The notes under the pieces: generated by a model | Database searches by the model: none | What the model was told of the DNA's origin: nothing | The model's input: only the letters and a program-made list of their open reading frames with translations | Position numbers and translations under genes: made by a program | NCBI GenBank assembly: GCA_019925095.2 | Contig: CM034389.1 | Coordinates: forward strand, 17,967,435-18,031,434 | Reading direction: 5' to 3' | Source: Dendrolimus kikuchii | Lineage: Eukaryota; Arthropoda; Insecta; Lepidoptera; Lasiocampidae | Length of the DNA stretch: 64,000 bases | Part shown: positions 1 to 10,257 of the stretch, piece after piece | Position numbering within the stretch: the stretch's first letter is position 1 | Layout: each line of letters opens with the position of its first letter

Positions 1-383
1 CATCTCAAAATTTTATTAAAAGTGTAGAGCTTATGTTATACATAAGAAAATTATTTTTTTGTGACTACATAATAAGGGCCAAAGCTTAATGTATTCTCTT
101 CGACACTCGGCCTTGTCCCTTGTTTAATTAACAGTTTATTTTCTAATAGAGTACTTTAATATTACGCTAACGACGTAACAGAGGGGTAAAGAGAAATGTA
201 AACAGAAAAGTATACAAACATCTTAGCTCAGACTTTACGTATTTTTAATCTATGGTAATTACTTGTTGCTCAATTAGAAAAATAAAAAATTAGACTAAGA
301 CGGATTCCTTTTCAGATAACAATATGATTTAACTACAATTGTAATTCTAATTTAAAGTCCCTCAGCGGACTATGTAAAGAGAT
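1..383. other. AT-rich sequence, nothing identified
   Basis: I see no open frame, known repeat or structured element before the reverse transcriptase remnant that begins near 384. Confidence 0.5.
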
Positions 384-703
384 ATGTTAGGTGTCTCTCT
401 GAAGGATAAAATCATCAGAAATGAGGACATCCCTAAGAGAACCATAGTAACAGACATAGCTCATAAAATTGTCAAGCTGAAGTGGGTTGCCCACATCTGT
501 CGCAGGATCGATGCCCGTTGGAAAATGCGTACCCTGGATTGGATACCATGACTCGGCAAGCGTAATGTGGGACGGTCTCTAGCCCGGTGGACAGGCGACT
601 TGCATAAAGTCGCTGGTTGGGGCAGGATAAGGAAGGCGGAAGACCGGGATATGTGCGCAAACTACGGGAGGCCTATGTCCAGCAGGGGACGATGAGCGGT
701 TGA
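384..703 (+). pseudogene. RTE-like LINE reverse transcriptase, C-terminal remnant
   Basis: This is the decayed C-terminal tail of a non-LTR retrotransposon polyprotein, the region after the reverse transcriptase domain. The frame opens with MLGVSLKDKIIRNEDI and continues into KLKWVAHICRRIDARWKMR, matching the usual lepidopteran pattern of a KW.GH.AR..D.RW block followed by GKR..GR...RW..DL.KVAG. A TGA at 549-551 interrupts the frame 55 codons after the ATG at 384. Beyond it the same frame resumes (NVGRSLARWTGDLHKVAGWG). The final EAYVQQ-type end lies in another frame and stops at 701-703, so at least one indel is present. No endonuclease or polymerase core lies upstream. The fragment is inert; only the exact LINE clade is uncertain. 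Confidence 0.8.
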
Positions 704-1459
704 CGACTTTTAATCTAAAACGTTCGACTAGAGTCGTTAAATTCATTTTGTACGTGTTTACTTCGTCGTTATTTGATTTTGCAAATCAAATAAAGATACA
801 CCTTAGATACGTCTATAATCTAGGCAATGTGAAGTTAGACTGAAATAAAAATTCCGTTTCATAGCAAATGTGTACATTGAAAACATTCCGTTTTGTGGCA
901 GTCATGTAAAAGGAAGATAAAGTAAATTATACATAATCAGGCAAGTACTTGTCTGTATCTGTTACATACATTTGTAAGTTCTACCATATTAATTTTATTA
1001 AACAATTTTTAGTCCAATAGTTCAAAGTTACACATATATTCACAATTATTGAGTAAAATAAAAAAGAAATAATAAATAATGTTGTGTTTATTTTAATGAC
1101 TAACAATGTACTCACAACTATGTACATAGAAAAAATAATAATGACGTAATTACATGTATGAATGGCTACCCTTAACTTATATTTGTTACATAATTTCAGA
1201 ACGTCAATGTGTTGTGATATTTAAAATACTGCTTGTCAAATTTCGTATGTATAAATGTAGCGATTGCTAACTTAATAGTTATTTTCGTATGGGTTCAGCT
1301 TTTGTCAAAATAGCAACTTAACCCTAAAAAGGTTTTTACGTAACGTAGAAACTAAAGCCAATCCTCATTTTCTTGAAAGTAGGTGACCTGAATAGATAGC
1401 TATTTCCCTGTGAAAACAAACTGGCATTGTGAAAAAAATCTAAATTGGTCCCTCCTTAC
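704..1459. other. AT-rich sequence, nothing identified
   Basis: I see no gene, repeat family or hairpin that can be supported here. The stretch runs into the open frame at 1460. Confidence 0.4.
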
Positions 1460-1651
1460 TTTTGTATTCAGGATGTTTATTTTTCGTTCCAGCCGCCGGT
1501 CGTAACGGCTATAGTGACGTAGGTCGACATACAATTTCCTGTCTATGGCGCGGACTGACCGCTGCTCTTTCCCGGGAGGTTTAGCTTTTACTGACAACCT
1601 GGAAATGTTCTCCGGATATACGACGTCAGGCGGCCAACCTTCGCTCGAGGG
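1460..1651 (-). other. Candidate coding exon, unrecognised
   Basis: On the minus strand a GC-richer stretch is open for 64 codons between a possible acceptor (…CGATAG ending at 1652) and a possible donor (AAAA then GTAAGG, GT at 1459-1458). The encoded peptide is basic and includes VKAKPPGKEQRSVRAIDRKL and YVDLRHYSRYDRRLERK. Its length is a multiple of three, so the exon would be phase-symmetric. Against this, the tract before the acceptor is poor in pyrimidines, there is no recognisable domain, and no partner exon is visible. It could equally be a conserved non-coding island. Confidence 0.15.
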
Positions 1652-1900
1652 CTATCGAAATTGCTTCCGACAAGCCTACCCTACGCCTAATACAATAGAC
1701 CTTGCTATTTTACTTTGATTTTCGGAATTTCTTCGTAAAAATATTTGTTATTATTGAATTGGATCACACACAGAATAATAATAATAAATTACATTACTAC
1801 ATTAAATTAAATTACAGTGCTAATACAAGCAATTGAAGTGTCTGTTTATGAATTCAAAATAAATGCCAAAATTTTAAATGAAAGCTACAATTATAAGATA

Positions 1901-2450
1901 CTAGAGTTTTCCCCGCGGCTATGCCACGTGAAATGCCCTACATAGTAGTTTTAAGTTACTCACATAAAAACTAAATAATGTGTTTTTTATGTTTATTATA
2001 CCTAAATTTTTACTGTTTCTTGCTCAATTCACTATAATAACAAATAGTCTAAACAGCTGTCCAGCAAAATAGAGATGAGTCGAAGACAACCTGATTTGGA
2101 GTAATATTTGTAAGTGAATTGAAAAATCGCGGTTGTAGCGCCATCTATTTAGCTTATCCGTCTATTCTATGGAAACGACATTATTTATCCGAATAAAAAG
2201 TAACCTAAATGTTGATTCGGGATATAAGCCACACGTCTCAAGTTTCATTCACAACGTTCAGTAGTTTTTATAGGAGATGCGATCGCAGCGCCATCTTTTT
2301 CGATATTTTCGTCTATCCCGCGGAAACGACATCATTTATCAGGATAAAAAGTATCCTAAGTTACGCATTCCGTATTTAAATCCGTTCAGTAGTTTTCACA
2401 TGATCCTCTAACAGTCAGACAAAATACTGAAAATTGCATTTTCACAAAAT
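1901..2450 (-). repeat. Degenerate Helitron-like interspersed repeat
   Basis: The block ends at 1901-1904 with CTAG read on the minus strand, preceded there by a GC-rich CCGCGGGG-type stretch, as at the 3' ends of the other Helitron-like copies in this window. Inside it, a segment containing GCGCCATCT, GGAAACGACAT and GATAAAAAGTA occurs twice in tandem order (about 2139-2210 and 2290-2360). The 5' boundary near 2450 is a guess, and the family assignment is weak. Confidence 0.35.
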
Positions 2451-2459
2451 AATAATAAA

Positions 2460-2890
2460 ATTTAGTTTGTAATACAAGTAATTTATTTATATAAGGATTG
2501 TTGTAAAACGTGACTGATAAGCTTTCCACTGTAATTGAACGATTAAGTCACCTACATGCCACATAATAACATGAATATATAAAAGGGTTATTGATCAATA
2601 ATCAGAAGCAACTATTAGTCATTTATTGAATAAGTACTGTGTAATGTCAGACCTTTTCGATACGGGGCATTCATTTATAATGTATCAAATAAGTATCTAT
2701 AGTTCGCAAGAGGTTGATATAGCATTTTTCTAGTGACGTGACCTCATACTATGCGCTACCTCGATCGTTTTTTTGATACGCACCCAAATCAGAATAAATG
2801 AATACCATCTTTTTATAACTGAACGATATTTTCAAATAGAGTGCTGTCAATTGGATCCACTTTATCAAATTATTGACAGGATATTTACGA
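2460..2890. other. AT-rich sequence, nothing identified
   Basis: No supported feature. The stretch ends where a Penelope-like terminal fragment begins. Confidence 0.4.
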
Positions 2891-2894
2891 CAAT

Positions 2895-2972
2895 TATTTT
2901 TAAAACTACGTTTTAAGCGCGGCATGCATTTGATTATTATTTTGACGTTTCAGCCACTTTTCAGTAGCCGTG
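2895..2972 (-). mobile_element. Penelope-like element terminal fragment
   Basis: This short piece matches the terminal region seen more completely at 5580-5760: AAAACTACGTTTTAA, then AAGCGCGG, then a GACGTTTCAGCCACTTTT block and AGTAGCCGTGA. It is cut off exactly where the (CATA)n tail of the RTE copy at 2974 starts. That RTE copy therefore probably inserted into an older Penelope-like fragment. Confidence 0.5.
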
Positions 2973-2973
2973 A

Positions 2974-3326
2974 TACATACATACATACATAACTTCACGC
3001 CAGTTCCCTTGCGGGCTAGGCACGAACAACAGAGCGCCATTCAGGCTTATTCTTACACACCTCACTTGCCTCTTTGACATTCATAACTCTTGTCATGCAA
3101 GCTCGTCTGTTCTTAAGGCTCCTGACATCACCTTCTGCTAGTACACGATCAATTTGATCATGGAAGATGTGTCGTGGCCTTCCACGACTTCTGCATCCAT
3201 CCACTTTTGCATTGTATGTCTGTTTAGTCATTCTTTTATCATGCATTCTTTCCACATGCCCGAACCACCGGAGCATTCCTTTCCTTACCTTCACCCCGAC
3301 ACTCTCTTTGAGACCAACTTTATATA
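2974..3326 (-). pseudogene. RTE-type LINE 3' end with tetranucleotide tail
   Basis: On the minus strand the frame reads GLKESVGVKVRKGMLRWFGH and continues with VERM, DGCRSRGRPR, LAEGDVRSLKNRRACMTRVM and EVCKNKPEWRSVVRA. This is the extreme C terminus of an RTE-clade reverse transcriptase. A TAG follows VVRA earlier than in the copy at 20340, so the end is slightly truncated. A (TATG)n tail, seen on the plus strand as CATA repeats at 2974-2991, marks the 3' end. Only about the last 110 codons survive. Copies of the same element lie at 18525-18786 and 20343-20509. The target duplication could not be resolved because the left flank is another repeat. Confidence 0.85.
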
Positions 3327-3329
3327 AAC

Positions 3330-3908
3330 AGACATACGATAATCAAGAATATGCCATGCATACATTTTGTAATGAATATTATTTGATTGTAATATTCTTT
3401 ATGAATTTTGTATCACAGCATACATATTGTATAAAAAGTCAGGGGTTTACGTAAAGTGCTTTTTTATGTTTCACTGTGAACATTTGCGTTACCAATAGAT
3501 GAACGCATCAGCGAAAATGTGGTATAAATAATTCATTGGTTAGGCGATCAATGGTACCAATACGGTTGCTGCTAAGTACATACAGTGTAAGAGTGTAAGG
3601 TGCGCTGTGGCGCATACGAAAATGCACGCCCAAAGAACTCAAAGGATTTTGTCCAAATAATTTTTTTTTGAGGGTATATTAAGCTCTATCACTTAGAATT
3701 TTTTTTTAAATTTCTATTTCGTAGTTGAAAAGAGAGGGTAGCAAGTTTTCATGACTATACAAGTGAATATTCTCCCATCTGTTTCACTTAAACGCTAAAG
3801 TCGTTAAGGGATATGACTATGATTTTATATTTTTACCTGTATATATGTTTATAGTATTTTTTTTATTTTACTATATAGTGTAATCCAGTTTATGATTTAA
3901 TTTTAATG
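3330..3908. other. AT-rich sequence, nothing identified
   Basis: No supported feature between the RTE tail copy and the Helitron-like repeat at 3909. Confidence 0.4.
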
Positions 3909-4210
3909 GCTATACATATAATAAAACTGTAGCGGTAGAATTTCTTTACAAGGAAAAAAATGCTAAAAACCAAGCCAGGGGGAGGTAAGAAGTGAAATAG
4001 AACTAATTTAGATTTATTTCAAATTTTTTGTTTCTCTGTTTGTACGGGCTAATCTCCGAAACGACTGGACCGATTTAAATGATTTTTTTATGGCGATAGC
4101 TTATATCCCTGGTCAACATATAAGATAATTTTGATCCCGAAAAATTAAAGAGTTCCCATTGGATAGTTAAAAAAACTTTCCATGCGGACGAAGTCGCGGG
4201 CAGAAGCTAG
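3909..4210 (+). mobile_element. Helitron-like non-autonomous element
   Basis: The right end is GCGGACGAAGTCGCGGGCAG followed by AAG and CTAG (4207-4210), with T as the next base. GCG-GAC and GTC-CGC can pair as a short hairpin a few bases before CTAG, which is the arrangement expected of a Helitron 3' end. The left end near 3909 (CTATACATATAATAAAA) is one substitution away from a 5' TC start. There are no terminal inverted repeats and no coding capacity. The classification rests only on end structure and resemblance to lepidopteran families, so it should be confirmed by alignment. Confidence 0.5.
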
Positions 4211-4829
4211 TACTTAATAAAGCAGTGTAGGTTAGTACCAGTATAAAAGATAATACAAGATACAAGTAAACTGAACATTCTTTCAGTTACACATATGAGA
4301 ACCACCTGTATTTTTAGTATCTTAGCGTTTTCACTAGACTATTTACCTACTACCAAATTTCATAAATTTTTGACAAAAATTGCAAGTATGTAAGCATACT
4401 CAGATAGACAAACTGACTATATATGTATGCAATGGATATGGCGAATTTGATAAGAGTTTCTTTTGGCCTGACTGCGCAAAATAAAAAAGCTGTTTCTAAT
4501 TTCAATATTACGTCTCGTTTTAGTAAAATCCATTATACCTTGTTACCCACTTAATATTCTGGAGAAACCAATTTGGATGAATAAACCTGTTGTAAAAATT
4601 GCCAATTGTGTTTCTGAAATAAATTAAAACACCCACATTTATCCGAAAATTGTAGATACATAACTTGCAAACGTATCCAATAGTGGTAGGCATGTTATTT
4701 TCCATTTGAATGACTCTACAATTGCACCATTCAGATACATTAATTGCTAGTCTACTCTCGCGCCGTTTACATGATTGATATTATTGAAAAGTATATTCAT
4801 GTCATTAAAATTGAACATTAATTAAAAGT
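4211..4829. other. AT-rich sequence, nothing identified
   Basis: No supported gene or repeat. Short open frames here are of the size expected by chance. Confidence 0.4.
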
Positions 4830-5010
4830 AACCAAGTCCTAAATGGAGTTTGCTGTATCTCTCGTACATTGTTACATTTTTGAAGATATAAAGGGAGAGA
4901 ATTTACTTACGACAAATCCGTAGTCTATGATTCTTAACAATAATTTGACGTTTGTTGCATACTTTCATTTTGTTTTCACATATTATACGTTACTGTATAT
5001 AAAAATCAAT
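4830..5010 (+). repeat. Interspersed repeat, sister of the arms at 7050 and 7541
   Basis: The segment CATTTTTGAAGATAT … TTTACTTACGACAAATC … ATTCTTAACAATAAT is shared with 7050-7145 in direct orientation and with 7541-7660 in inverted orientation. In those two places it forms the arms of one inverted-repeat element. Here only a single arm is visible, directly followed by the foldback at 5018. Confidence 0.6.
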
Positions 5011-5017
5011 TCTCGTA

Positions 5018-5282
5018 AAAAAATCGATATGTGTGCTGGGACACATAGTAGTAGTGAAATTTCAACGGGCAAGTGGAAAAACGAATGGCAACAGACAAGT
5101 GGTAAAACCAATCGCAACAAAATTTTTACTTGAAGTTTTACGGACAGGTTTTCAAATTGGACAAGTACATTAAAAATCTGCCCGCAGAACTTTAAGTTAA
5201 AATTTTGTTACGATTCGTTTCTCCACTTGTCCGTTGAAGTTTCACTTCTACTATGTGTCTCAGCACATATTTCGATTTTTCG
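5018..5282. repeat. Long foldback (hairpin) repeat, copy 1
   Basis: The sequence is an imperfect palindrome. The left arm (AATCGATATGTGTGCTGGGA, CACATAGTAGTAGTGAAA, TTTCAACGGGCAAGTGG) returns in inverted form at 5210-5280. The middle joins CAAAATTTTTACTTGAAGTT to its complement across a short loop near 5165. The left arm carries an extra copy of a segment of about 26 bp starting CAAGTGG, so the two arms differ in length. No protein-coding role is needed to explain the open frames here. The same element occurs at 58846-59084. Confidence 0.85.
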
Positions 5283-5545
5283 CAGGTTTACTGCAAATTA
5301 TGATTTGGTTAGGTTAGGTACATTTTAAAGACTGCATTTTTTATTTAAAGATATTTTATTTTATCAAACAAAAAAACTGAATTCGATCCGAAACCAAAAA
5401 CCGCATCCTTAGTCTACTCTAAAATTGTGCCGCCTCTCACCACGTCTAGTCTAAATTTATGCCGCCCCTCCACGCGGCCGTGATGCTTTTTCGTGACAGA
5501 AAAATCCTAAGACCCCCCCGTCTATATAGAAGTTTCACTTCAAAA
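5283..5545. repeat. Flank shared with the second foldback locus
   Basis: Downstream of the hairpin, sequence from CGCAGGTTTACTGCAAAT through GAATTCGATCCGAAACCAAA to a GACCCCCCCGTCTATATAGA block is also found after the copy at 58846 (59085-59340). The hairpin is therefore part of a larger repeat of at least about 520 bp. No open frame of note is present. Confidence 0.75.
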
Positions 5546-5579
5546 ATAATATTTAATATATTTTCTTCAGTTTTCGTGA

Positions 5580-6245
5580 CTAGTATACATAATAAAACTA
5601 CGTTTTAACGGTTTCAAGCGCGGTAATTTATTTGATTTCTATTAGTCCGACGTTTCAGCCACTTTTAAGTAGCCGTGATCACGGAAGACAAAGATGTCAA
5701 GTGTCAATGAGTACTGTTAAAGTTTTAATTAGCCTACCGCCAACTTGTTTGTTTTAATTATTTTGTTTTAATTTTTATTTATGGTTATTATTTACTCTAT
5801 GGGAGCCTAATCTAATTTACCACCGCGTCGCAAACTGTTGTGGCTTGAAGAGAAGAAGCGGCGCAAGAAACTCTTCAAGCAAACATGCCTAACTCTAATA
5901 ATTTTATATAATATTAAAATGAGTGGGAGGAAAAAGAAATTATCAATGAAGTTGGTTTGTGACGCACGTAGAAAGAGCTCACAGTGTCTTGAGGTCTGGC
6001 AGTTGGGTGTTACAAGGTTTGGGTCTTAATAGTTTTGATGATTGGATCCCAAACAGGTGGAACCTGCGAACCATCTTGTCTATTGAAATTTGGGTATTTT
6101 TTGATTTCAATAGCCTCACACATCATTTTAGGTATGAAAGAATTCTCTTTCGCGAGGATTTGTGGTTTATCGAATCTGATGTAGTGGTTGGGTCTGTAGC
6201 GTGTGTCCACTGATCGCAGACTATGTAGACTTTGCGTGTTTCATG
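5580..6245 (-). pseudogene. Penelope-like element, C-terminal ORF end plus 3' terminal region
   Basis: Read on the minus strand, 6230-6010 encodes ILAKENSFIPKMMCEAIEIK then KYPNFNRQDGS and VWDPII. This matches the segment following the GIY-YIG endonuclease of Penelope-like retroelements, whose pattern is R..REA.EI.K....NR.DG....W.P.I. A stop follows the TQTL end at about 6009. Downstream on the same strand come TGATCACGG, GGCTGAAACGTCGG and an AACCGTTAAAACGTAGTTTT block, which recurs at 57330-57465, 53310-53365 and 2895-2972 and behaves like the terminal repeat of this family. The reverse transcriptase domain and the GIY-YIG motif itself are missing, so the copy is dead. Confidence 0.7.
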
Positions 6246-6249
6246 TTAG

Positions 6250-7020
6250 CAATATGTTCTTTTACCCGTGTTTTTATGCTAGTTATTTTATTCTATTCTA
6301 CTAAGAATAGATACATAGTTATGTAATAGGACGGTATAAAATGTCTATGTGCTCGTAACCTTTTTTAATTTTATTGCTGAAATACAGCAGACAGGCTGAC
6401 GGCTTAGCTAATTTAATTTACCTTTTGTATAATTTCGTTGCGCTTTGAATTGAAGCTTTGAAATGAAATTACCACTAGTAGTTTTTCGTACTCATGTATT
6501 TTAACTCAATACTGCCTTTACTAAAAGATTTATTGTAATTGTATATAGAAACGTGACGTGCAGTTTAAGGAAAATAAATACAGGACCATTTGTTTAGATT
6601 TACATCGTTTCGCTTTTACCGTTAGCTGTGAGTAAAAACTCCGTACACTGTACTATATAAAGCTACTGTTCAAATCCTATTTGATCCCTCGGTACACACA
6701 TTTGAAAACATGGCAGTGACGTGAATTCGGCGATGGTTGAGTTAATCTGGCTAGCTTCGATCCGATCGGCATAAAATCACATCGGATGCTCCAAATATGT
6801 TCAGATTAGTCACCGTCCTGATTGATGTTCAGATCATTCTACAACACAGTCAGTGATTTCAATGTTCACGCGGTTTTATGTGACATCTGCTCTACGCGCT
6901 TCCATGAATGCTTTTATTCAACTGGTTTTATTATAGACGAGCACTACTTAATCATATTATTGTAATTTCGTACAAATCAAATACCAAACTATTAATTTTA
7001 TGGGAAATGGGGAATGATAA
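6250..7020. other. Unique AT-rich sequence
   Basis: I see no gene or repeat. A modestly GC-richer patch lies at about 6700-6900 but has no long open frame. Confidence 0.4.
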
Positions 7021-7049
7021 CCCCAATACTTTAACGCTAGCGCATTACC

Positions 7050-7665
7050 AATCGCATTTTTGAAAATATGTATAAATTGGCCAAAATTACTTACGACAAA
7101 TCTGTATCCTACGAATCAATTTTAATAATAGTATTACGAATGTTAGATGAATAATTGATGATTTCGTATACATTACTATATATAAAAATCAAATCTTGTG
7201 AAAAAAACGAAACCTTGACTGAAGCAAAATTATTATTATTATTATTATTATTGCAGGAGATCGGCAGACAGGCAGACGGCCCACTTGATGGAAAGCGGTT
7301 ACCATCGCCTATGGACATTTGCAACACCAAAGGTGCTACAAATGCGCTGCTGCTCTTAAGGGAAACTGGAACCTGGTCACTAATGCCGGAACACAACTCA
7401 AGGTTGTTATGGCGACATACTTTAGACCAGGGGTGGTAGCCATCCAGTCGGGCAAGTGCCCTACCACCTGGCTGTGGGTTGTTAAATCGCCTCTTACGAC
7501 AGGCCGCCCGGCCGCAGGAAATTATTTTTAAACATTAGTAATATTATTGTTGAGATTCTTCGAATTTGATTTGTCGTAGGTAAATTCTGTCAATGTGTAT
7601 CTTCAAAAATGTCGTAATGCGTGAGCAAGATAGCGAACTCCATTTAGATAGTTCTTTGATATAAT
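7050..7665. mobile_element. Inverted-repeat (MITE-like) element hosting a retroposon
   Basis: About 100 bp at 7050-7145 (CATTTTTGAAAATATG … AATTACTTACGACAAATC …) is repeated in inverted orientation at 7541-7620 (ATTTGTCGTAGGTAAATTCT … CTTCAAAAATG). The two arms flank the short retroposon at 7228-7530. The simplest reading is an old non-autonomous DNA transposon or foldback into which the retroposon inserted. The exact ends and target duplication are not clear. Confidence 0.6.
7228..7530 (-). mobile_element. Short retroposon (GCAGACAGGCAGACGG family), copy 1
   Basis: The element starts on the plus strand with (ATT)n then GCAGGAGATCGGCAGACAGG and ends GGCCGCCCGGCCGCAGGAAA. In other copies the left side is poly(T), so the true orientation is minus, with an A-rich or AAT-rich 3' tail. 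AAATTATT occurs on both sides and may be the target duplication. The internal sequence is highly similar to 49893-50172, 43130-43440 and 61858-62175. I cannot tell a SINE from a LINE 3' fragment. The open frames across it are fortuitous. Confidence 0.7.
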
Positions 7666-7744
7666 GTGTTGCCTCAATGAATACTTCCACTATTTATTTT
7701 CTAGATAGCAATTGCAACGATTCTTCGTTTTATTAATGTGTAAA

Positions 7745-7965
7745 CTTATTTTTCAACACATTTGCTAAAAAATGTGTTTGCAAAGCCTGTATATATTGTT
7801 CGAAAGTAAAAAATTACGCACCATACAAGGTAACGTGTGGTAAAATAGGTATTTAGGTGAAAAAAAATATACAATTCCACTAAGGAGTTTCACATTACTA
7901 GATAAATAAACTGAATAATCGAACCTCCTTGGAAGTGCTTTTGATCAATACATTTGTCTCACTTT
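7745..7965 (+). repeat. Interspersed repeat, inverted partner at 10930-11175
   Basis: The segment starts TTTTTCAACACATTTGCT and includes AAAAATTACGCACC, GGTAAAATAGGTATTTAGGT and GAACCTCCTTGGAAG. It matches 10930-11175 in the opposite orientation over about 220 bp. Inside each copy CTAAGGAG/CCAAGGAG and CTCCTTGG can pair. The initial motif resembles the terminal repeat of the element at 14999-15367, suggesting one DNA-transposon superfamily. Confidence 0.6.
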
Positions 7966-7969
7966 AATA

Positions 7970-9840
7970 TTATAGAGAAAATAAGACGAAACATGTAGTT
8001 CTAATTTTCACCACGCGCATGTGACGCCATTTGAAAATGCGCCGTTCCTGTCAGGATCTGGGTCTGGAGGCTCGTTGGCTCTAGGAGCTTTATGCTTTTA
8101 TTTGCAAGACATACATCGGCGAACAAAAATTTGGTGATGGACGCTTGTGGCTCTTCCCTATATCTCCGGTTCCATTTGTCAACGGTTCCTAAGTGGATCT
8201 ACCGTTTGATAAATGAAACCGGACATCTATCATAATTTAACTTTATCTGTAGGGATAGTGCCGCTGCTTTGGCAAGCAGCACTAGTATTATAAATAACTA
8301 TATTGTGTGCTTATAAAATTGAAAAAAGAAACAAAGCTATGTTTTAACTGATTTGGTCTAAAATATTTATTTTAAATAATAATCAGTCAAAAAGCGAGAG
8401 AATAGTGACTTGCAGCATCATTAACTCCTGTAGTATTTCGCAGCATTTTAAAGTCACTAAAACTTAAATTAGCGAGTGAAAAGTCAATATTAATTGACTG
8501 CTGCATTTACTAAAACAATAACGCAATCAATATATATTTCCAAATCATTATGAAAAACTGTCCGATCAGAATTAAAATACTACCTGTATCACAGTTGATA
8601 AACAAAAATATGCCCTAGAAATACACCACGATGCGAAATATATGGCTTCGATATTAAAATCCTGTTACGAGTCACCCGACACACATGTACTTACAGACTC
8701 AACCAAATTGAGATGAGTATTTTAACATACCAAAACAAGAGCCTGGATTTTAAAAATATATAAAAGAATGCATACGGTGGCTGTTATCAGGCAAATGTTT
8801 TACTTCTGTTCTTTTTCCACCCAGCCTTAGAGATGACTCGTACTTTATGGGCCTGGCAAAGCGAAGATACGCGACTACATTTAGGAAACTAATTTTGCAT
8901 ATATTTTCATTGACAAATAATTCAACATTTACCCTATACCGATACCACTGCTTTTCTGTCAGATGCTTTAATAATCATGGGTAGGTAGGTCGTTGTAAAC
9001 TGATTCCGTGAATCTAAATAATTTCTGCGAATAAAACTAGAAACTAGTAGACTATAAAACGTAAGAATCATGTGACAGTCGTTTTACGTAATTAAAGGTT
9101 TAACGAAATAAGGGCTATAAACATTTCTTAATAAATAAGGTTTTTTTTTACTTAAATTGTGTTTTTTATATTGGTATTTACTGGAAAAATGTATTACCAT
9201 TTATTTTAAAACTGGTAATATTTTATTGTATTTTGTAATTTTCGGACGGCTTATATTACGTAATAACAGATTAGTGATAGTTACTCACCACTCTTAAATT
9301 ATGTGTATTAATATGCTAATTTAGATCATATAAATTAAGTTATTATACATTACTTAAAAATTATATAAAATAAATCATAAAAGAATTAAGTTTAGAAAAT
9401 TAATTTAACATACTAAACTGCTCATTACAAACTGTAATCCAAAGCTAAAAGCATTTTGATTCCTTCTAAAACTGGTCACAGGGGTAATTTTAGCTGATAT
9501 AGCCAAATCGTAGTTTCAACGTACTGCTTTATTGGTGGCACACGATCGGTATAGAAAACTATTTTGACGGTAATTCGTGTCTATAATTGACTTCCATTTA
9601 ATCAAAATATTTATTTATGAAAAAATGTTTATGTTTTAATATAAAGATGTCGATATTTTTTTTTCTAGCCAACTTTGATCATGTATGAAACGAAATAATA
9701 CATTCGAATTTCAGCACAAAAGAAAAAGCAATAACCCAGATTAAGAATTTTAGCAATTCCCATAGCTTGCCTTCGTAAAAAGAAAAAGTTTTCGATGTAA
9801 CCACGTCACTTACTCGAAAAATATCTGCTATGAAGAATCA
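7970..9840. other. Long stretch of unique AT-rich sequence
   Basis: I found no gene, recognisable repeat or strong hairpin. A slightly GC-richer patch at about 8030-8240 has no open frame of note. Confidence 0.4.
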
Positions 9841-9939
9841 TTGGTTATACATGCGCCTTAGCAGAACACTGCTCGGGCTAAACGAATTTCCCATCGGGCG
9901 GAACGATTTCTATTGAGTTTTCCCGTACAAAGACGATTT

Positions 9940-10070
9940 CTTTCTTTCATAAGCGAGATAGCTGAGATGGGAACATCGTGTTCGTGGCACTTAAAAAGTA
10001 ATAAATTAATGGTGGTCGGCCGCAGGCTGCCGAGGTGGGCTTTGCGTGAATTATGGCTTTCAAGTAACGA
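9940..10070. other. GC-richer unique island with duplicated motif (copy A)
   Basis: The island includes CACTTAAA, ATAAATTAATGGT, a GGCCGCAGGCTGC block, CGAGGTGGG and TGAATTATGGC between 9988 and 10056. The same ordered blocks recur at 11416-11489. An ORF of about 80 codons overlaps it on the plus strand but is not conserved in frame with copy B, so I do not call it coding. ATAAATTA is compatible with a homeodomain-type site, which is only a suggestion. Confidence 0.4.
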
Positions 10071-10257
10071 CGCTCTTGTTAGCGTTTGCCTTAACGTCTT
10101 TCACTTAATTCACAATTTACATATCGCTTCTTTGCGAGAACACCATAGCATTTAATAGATAAATCTTCACACTATAATAAAAATTGCCTCAGTAAACTCT
10201 ATTCTCTATAAAAACTAACGAGGTTCCTCAAAGTTGACGTATGTCTAACCTTCAAGT

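Noticed and set aside
5580..5760. Hammerhead ribozyme in the Penelope-like terminus
   Set aside because: CGAAAC-like core bases are present, but I could not find the matching CTGATGA and stems by eye, so no ribozyme is annotated.
7155..7531. 94- and 70-codon plus-strand frames
   Set aside because: They cross the boundary of a retroposon and its host repeat, and equivalent frames are not kept in the other copies.
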